64,000 nucleotides of DNA from Deltaproteobacteria bacterium (lineage in GTDB: Bacteria; Desulfobacterota; Desulfobacteria; Desulfobacterales; Desulfobacteraceae): contig JAADHV010000118.1 of NCBI GenBank assembly GCA_013151635.1, positions 1 to 64,000 of the forward strand, given 5' to 3'. Shown here one piece after another: positions 61,469 to 64,000 of the stretch. The notes beneath the pieces are model-generated. The model did not search any database and was not told the origin of the DNA. It was given only the letters and a program-made list of their open reading frames with translations. Both the position numbers and the translations under genes were made by a program. Each line of letters opens with the position of its first letter. Positions within the stretch are counted from its first letter, which is position 1.

Positions 61469-61532
61469 GACTCCTCGAAATATAAAACACAAGTCAACAG
61501 ATTTAAAATTTAAAGTACCAAACTAGCGTGGC

Positions 61533-62573
61533 TTAAGGGATCAATTTTGCTTTCAACTGCCCGCATGCAGCCAGGATGTCATCTCCTTTGCTCTTTCTTG
61601 TAATTGCAGTGAGATCCCTGTCAAGTAAAATCTGTAAAAAATCACTGATTTCTTTTTTGGATGGACGCTTGAAATCACTTTTGACATGCTCGTTGAACGG
61701 GATCAGGTTTACCTTTGATTTAACTGGAGTTAAAAGTTTTACAAGCCTTAGAGCATCTTTTCCGGTATCGTTCACACCTTTGATCAAAATATACTCAAAG
61801 GTAATCTTGTTTCTTGGTTTCATATTAAAAGTCCGGCAGGCTTCCAACAACCTTTTTAAAGGATATTTTTTATTTACAGGCATTAAACGTGTCCTTGTCT
61901 CATCACAGGTTGCATTTAAAGATACAGCCAGGTTCACGCCGGTATCAAGGCCAAGCTGTGTGATTTCAGGAACAAGGCCGGAGGTGGAAACCGTTACCCG
62001 CCTGTCTGAAAACTTGAGCCCGTAATCACTGTCGGTAATAATTTTCAAAGCCTTTACAAGGTTTTTATAATTGGCAAGAGGCTCACCCATCCCCATGAAA
62101 ACTATATTGGAAAGTTTCAAAGGGTCTACACCCTTCCGGATAAGGTAATATCTTGCATCCCTTATCTGGGCAATGATCTCGCAGACTTCCAGGTTTCTTA
62201 TGAATCCGCCCTGTGCAGTCAGGCAGAACCTGCAGTTTTGAGCGCATCCCACCTGTGAAGACACACAAAGGGTAAAATGGTCTTTTTCAGGAATCAGGAC
62301 CGCTTCAATGTATTGCATGTCCTCAAGTTTTAATAAAAATTTCTCAGTCCCATCGCAAGAAACCAGGGTTTTGTCAAGAATAAGCCGTCTGATATAAAAA
62401 TGGTCTGCAAGAGTCCTGCGCAATTCCTTTGAAAGGTCGGTCATCTGTTCAAAGGCATCAGCCTGTCTTATGTATAGCCACTTGAATATCTGCCCGGCCC
62501 TGAAGGGCCGGATACCTTTATCCTCAAGCCAGTGGCAAAGGTCTTCCTTTGTAAAATCAAGTATATTTTCCAT
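61533..62573 (-). CDS. rlmN: 23S rRNA (adenine-C2)-methyltransferase RlmN
   Basis: 346 residues, radical-SAM methyltransferase acting on A2503 of 23S rRNA and A37 of some tRNAs. The cluster motif is C110-x3-C114-x2-C117 in VGCAQNCRFCLTAQ. Also seen: FRAGQIFKWLYIRQADAFEQ, NIVFMGMGEPLANYKNLVKA, VSLNATCDETRTRLMPVNKK, and the C-terminal Cys338 (DILAACGQL), which takes part in methyl transfer. It diverges from ffh. Confidence 0.96.
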   Translation of the reverse strand: MENILDFTKEDLCHWLEDKGIRPFRAGQIFKWLYIRQADAFEQMTDLSKELRRTLADHFYIRRLILDKTLVSCDGTEKFLLKLEDMQYIEAVLIPEKDHFTLCVSSQVGCAQNCRFCLTAQGGFIRNLEVCEIIAQIRDARYYLIRKGVDPLKLSNIVFMGMGEPLANYKNLVKALKIITDSDYGLKFSDRRVTVSTSGLVPEITQLGLDTGVNLAVSLNATCDETRTRLMPVNKKYPLKRLLEACRTFNMKPRNKITFEYILIKGVNDTGKDALRLVKLLTPVKSKVNLIPFNEHVKSDFKRPSKKEISDFLQILLDRDLTAITRKSKGDDILAACGQLKAKLIP

Positions 62574-62670
62574 GTATTTTTATCTTCTCAAATTTATTAT
62601 TTTCTTGACATATCACGGAATATATACTAATTTCAATGATTTGATTTGTTATTTTGAGGTTGGGCTCTTT

Positions 62671-63996
62671 ATGTTTGAAAATTTAAGTGACAGGCTTGAT
62701 TCGGTCTTTAAAAAACTAAAAGGTCACGGCACCCTGAATGAAAAGAACATTGAAGATGGTCTTAAACAGGTGCGGATAGCGCTGCTTGAGGCTGACGTCA
62801 ATTATAAGGTTGCAAAATCTGTTATTTCAGATATAAAGCAAAGGGCTCTAGGTCGGGAGGTGATGCAAAGCCTTACGCCCGGCCAGCAGGTCATAAAAAT
62901 TGTAAACGATGAATTTACCAGGATGATGGGATCTTCTCATCAGGGACTGAATCTTGACGGGAAGTCTTTGGGTTCTGTTATGCTCATCGGGTTGCAGGGT
63001 TCTGGTAAAACAACAACAGCCGGCAAACTTGCGCTTTACCTTCGAAAGAAAGGTAAAAAGCCGTTTCTGGTGCCGGCGGATGTTTACAGGCCTGCGGCAA
63101 TAGATCAGTTGAAAAAAATTGGAAAGCAACTGGATGTCCCGGTATTCCAATCCACAACTGGCATGAAGCCTTTAAAGATTTGCCAGGATGCGCAATTGGC
63201 AGCCAGGGAATCAGGATGTGACACCTTATTACTGGATACCGCTGGAAGACTGCATCTTGATGAAGAATTAATGGCTGAGCTTAAAAGTATTAAAAAAGGA
63301 ATCAATCCATCAGAAATCCTTCTGGTGGCTGATGCCATGACAGGCCAGGATGCGGTGAACATAGCCGGATCATTTGACAAAGCACTTGATCTTAGCGGAA
63401 TTGTGCTGACAAAAATGGATGGTGACGCCCGCGGCGGGGCTGCACTTTCCATAAAGGCTGTTACCGGAAAGCCGTTAAAATTCATTGGTGTGGGTGAAAA
63501 ATCAACAGCACTGGAGGCATTTCATCCTGACAGGATGGCTTCACGAATACTTGGCATGGGAGACACGCTTTCCTTTATTGAAAAAGCACAGGAAGCTGTT
63601 GACCAAAAAGAAGCCAAAGAGCTTGAAAAAAAATTAAGGAAGAATGCCTTTACCCTGGAAGATTTCAGAAACCAAATGAAATCGGTCAGGAAAATGGGCT
63701 CCATTAAAGACCTCATAGGAATGCTGCCCGGAATAAATAAAAAGCAGCTTAAAGGCTTGAATATAAGCGACAGGGAATTTGCCAGGATTGAAGCAATTAT
63801 TAATTCCATGACACCCGGGGAGAGGCGTATGCACTCTATTATCAAAGGGTCAAGGAAGAAAAGGATTGCTAATGGAAGCGGCACCTCGGTCCAGGATGTC
63901 AACAAGCTTCTTAAAAGCTATTCCCAGTCCATGAAAATGATAAAAAAATTTAATAAAGGCGGCATGCGATCATTAAAAAACATGCTGCCATTCTAA
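62671..63996 (+). CDS. ffh: Signal recognition particle protein Ffh
   Basis: 441 residues from the ATG at 62671 (MFENLSDRLDSVFKKLKGHG), the universal Ffh start; the frame stays open upstream but without homology. NG GTPase: GLQGSGKTTTAGKLA (P-loop), DTAGRLHLDEELM, TKMDGDARGGAALS. Methionine-rich M domain from ~330: FRNQMKSVRKMGSIKDLIGM, then MTPGERRMHSIIKGSRKKRI (signal-sequence and 4.5S RNA binding). It targets membrane proteins cotranslationally. The window ends with GGAG four bases after the stop, probably the ribosome site of the next gene. Confidence 0.97.
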   Translation: MFENLSDRLDSVFKKLKGHGTLNEKNIEDGLKQVRIALLEADVNYKVAKSVISDIKQRALGREVMQSLTPGQQVIKIVNDEFTRMMGSSHQGLNLDGKSLGSVMLIGLQGSGKTTTAGKLALYLRKKGKKPFLVPADVYRPAAIDQLKKIGKQLDVPVFQSTTGMKPLKICQDAQLAARESGCDTLLLDTAGRLHLDEELMAELKSIKKGINPSEILLVADAMTGQDAVNIAGSFDKALDLSGIVLTKMDGDARGGAALSIKAVTGKPLKFIGVGEKSTALEAFHPDRMASRILGMGDTLSFIEKAQEAVDQKEAKELEKKLRKNAFTLEDFRNQMKSVRKMGSIKDLIGMLPGINKKQLKGLNISDREFARIEAIINSMTPGERRMHSIIKGSRKKRIANGSGTSVQDVNKLLKSYSQSMKMIKKFNKGGMRSLKNMLPF

Positions 63997-64000
63997 GGAG

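Noticed and set aside
62470-62670. N-terminal extension of Ffh
   Set aside because: The universal Ffh start MFENLSDRL lies at 62671, and the extension overlaps the divergent rlmN start.
1-64000. CRISPR arrays, tRNA/rRNA genes, insertion sequences, prophage
   Set aside because: No regularly spaced repeats, no tRNA cloverleaf, no rRNA segment and no transposase or phage protein were recognised on reading both strands.

Overview
The window looks like chromosomal DNA of an anaerobic, probably sulfate-reducing member of the Desulfobacterota (Desulfobacteraceae-like). This is an inference from gene content: an 11-subunit Nuo complex without NuoEFG, a selenocysteine-containing HdrA/MvhD pair beside MetV/MetF (Wood-Ljungdahl type C1 metabolism), a reductive-dehalogenase homologue with a TRAP transporter, and beta-oxidation and carboxylase genes. 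No rRNA, tRNA, CRISPR array, insertion sequence or phage gene was seen.

Layout. 1-10.6 kb (minus strand): a TetR-led catabolic operon with a split biotin-dependent acyl-CoA carboxylase, enoyl-CoA hydratase, AtuA-family protein, acyl-CoA ligase (with an apparent internal deletion), acyl-CoA dehydrogenase and an old-yellow-enzyme reductase cut by the window edge. It fits oxidation of a branched acyl-CoA of the methylcrotonyl/geranyl type. 11-23.2 kb (minus): a small ABM-fold monooxygenase, then nuoABCDHIJKLMN (nuoN frameshifted) preceded by a GAF protein; a universal stress protein and a second GAF protein diverge from it. 25-30.4 kb: methyltransferase and an RND efflux pair. 30.5-37.5 kb (minus): yebG, and an operon hdrA-mvhD-metV-metF in which both hdrA and mvhD read through an in-frame UGA followed by a SECIS-like hairpin. 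38-43.3 kb (plus): TRAP transporter dctPQM, a membrane-anchored reductive-dehalogenase homologue and a GntR/FCD regulator, with a promoter-overlapping 38-bp palindrome upstream.

43.3-50.7 kb is mixed: AmpG-like permease, metallo-hydrolase, large acyl-CoA dehydrogenase, phasin-like protein, UbiB kinase, CYTH protein and a CheD that has Ser at the catalytic Cys position. 50.8-57 kb (plus) is the most unusual part: an ABC transporter of the nitrate/sulfonate/taurine type encoded with a substrate-binding-like protein that has no signal peptide, a CheY receiver fused to the same substrate-binding fold, an acidic protein of unknown function and an HPt protein. This looks like a cytoplasmic ligand-sensing phosphorelay attached to an importer, and I do not recognise it as a described system. 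57-64 kb holds housekeeping genes: nth, a ThiI/NFACT-type protein, a response regulator, a frameshifted PAS histidine kinase, rlmN and ffh.

Two genes (nuoN and the histidine kinase) are each broken by one frameshift, and one (the acyl-CoA ligase) lacks an internal block in frame. Whether these are real or come from sequencing or assembly cannot be decided from this sequence alone.
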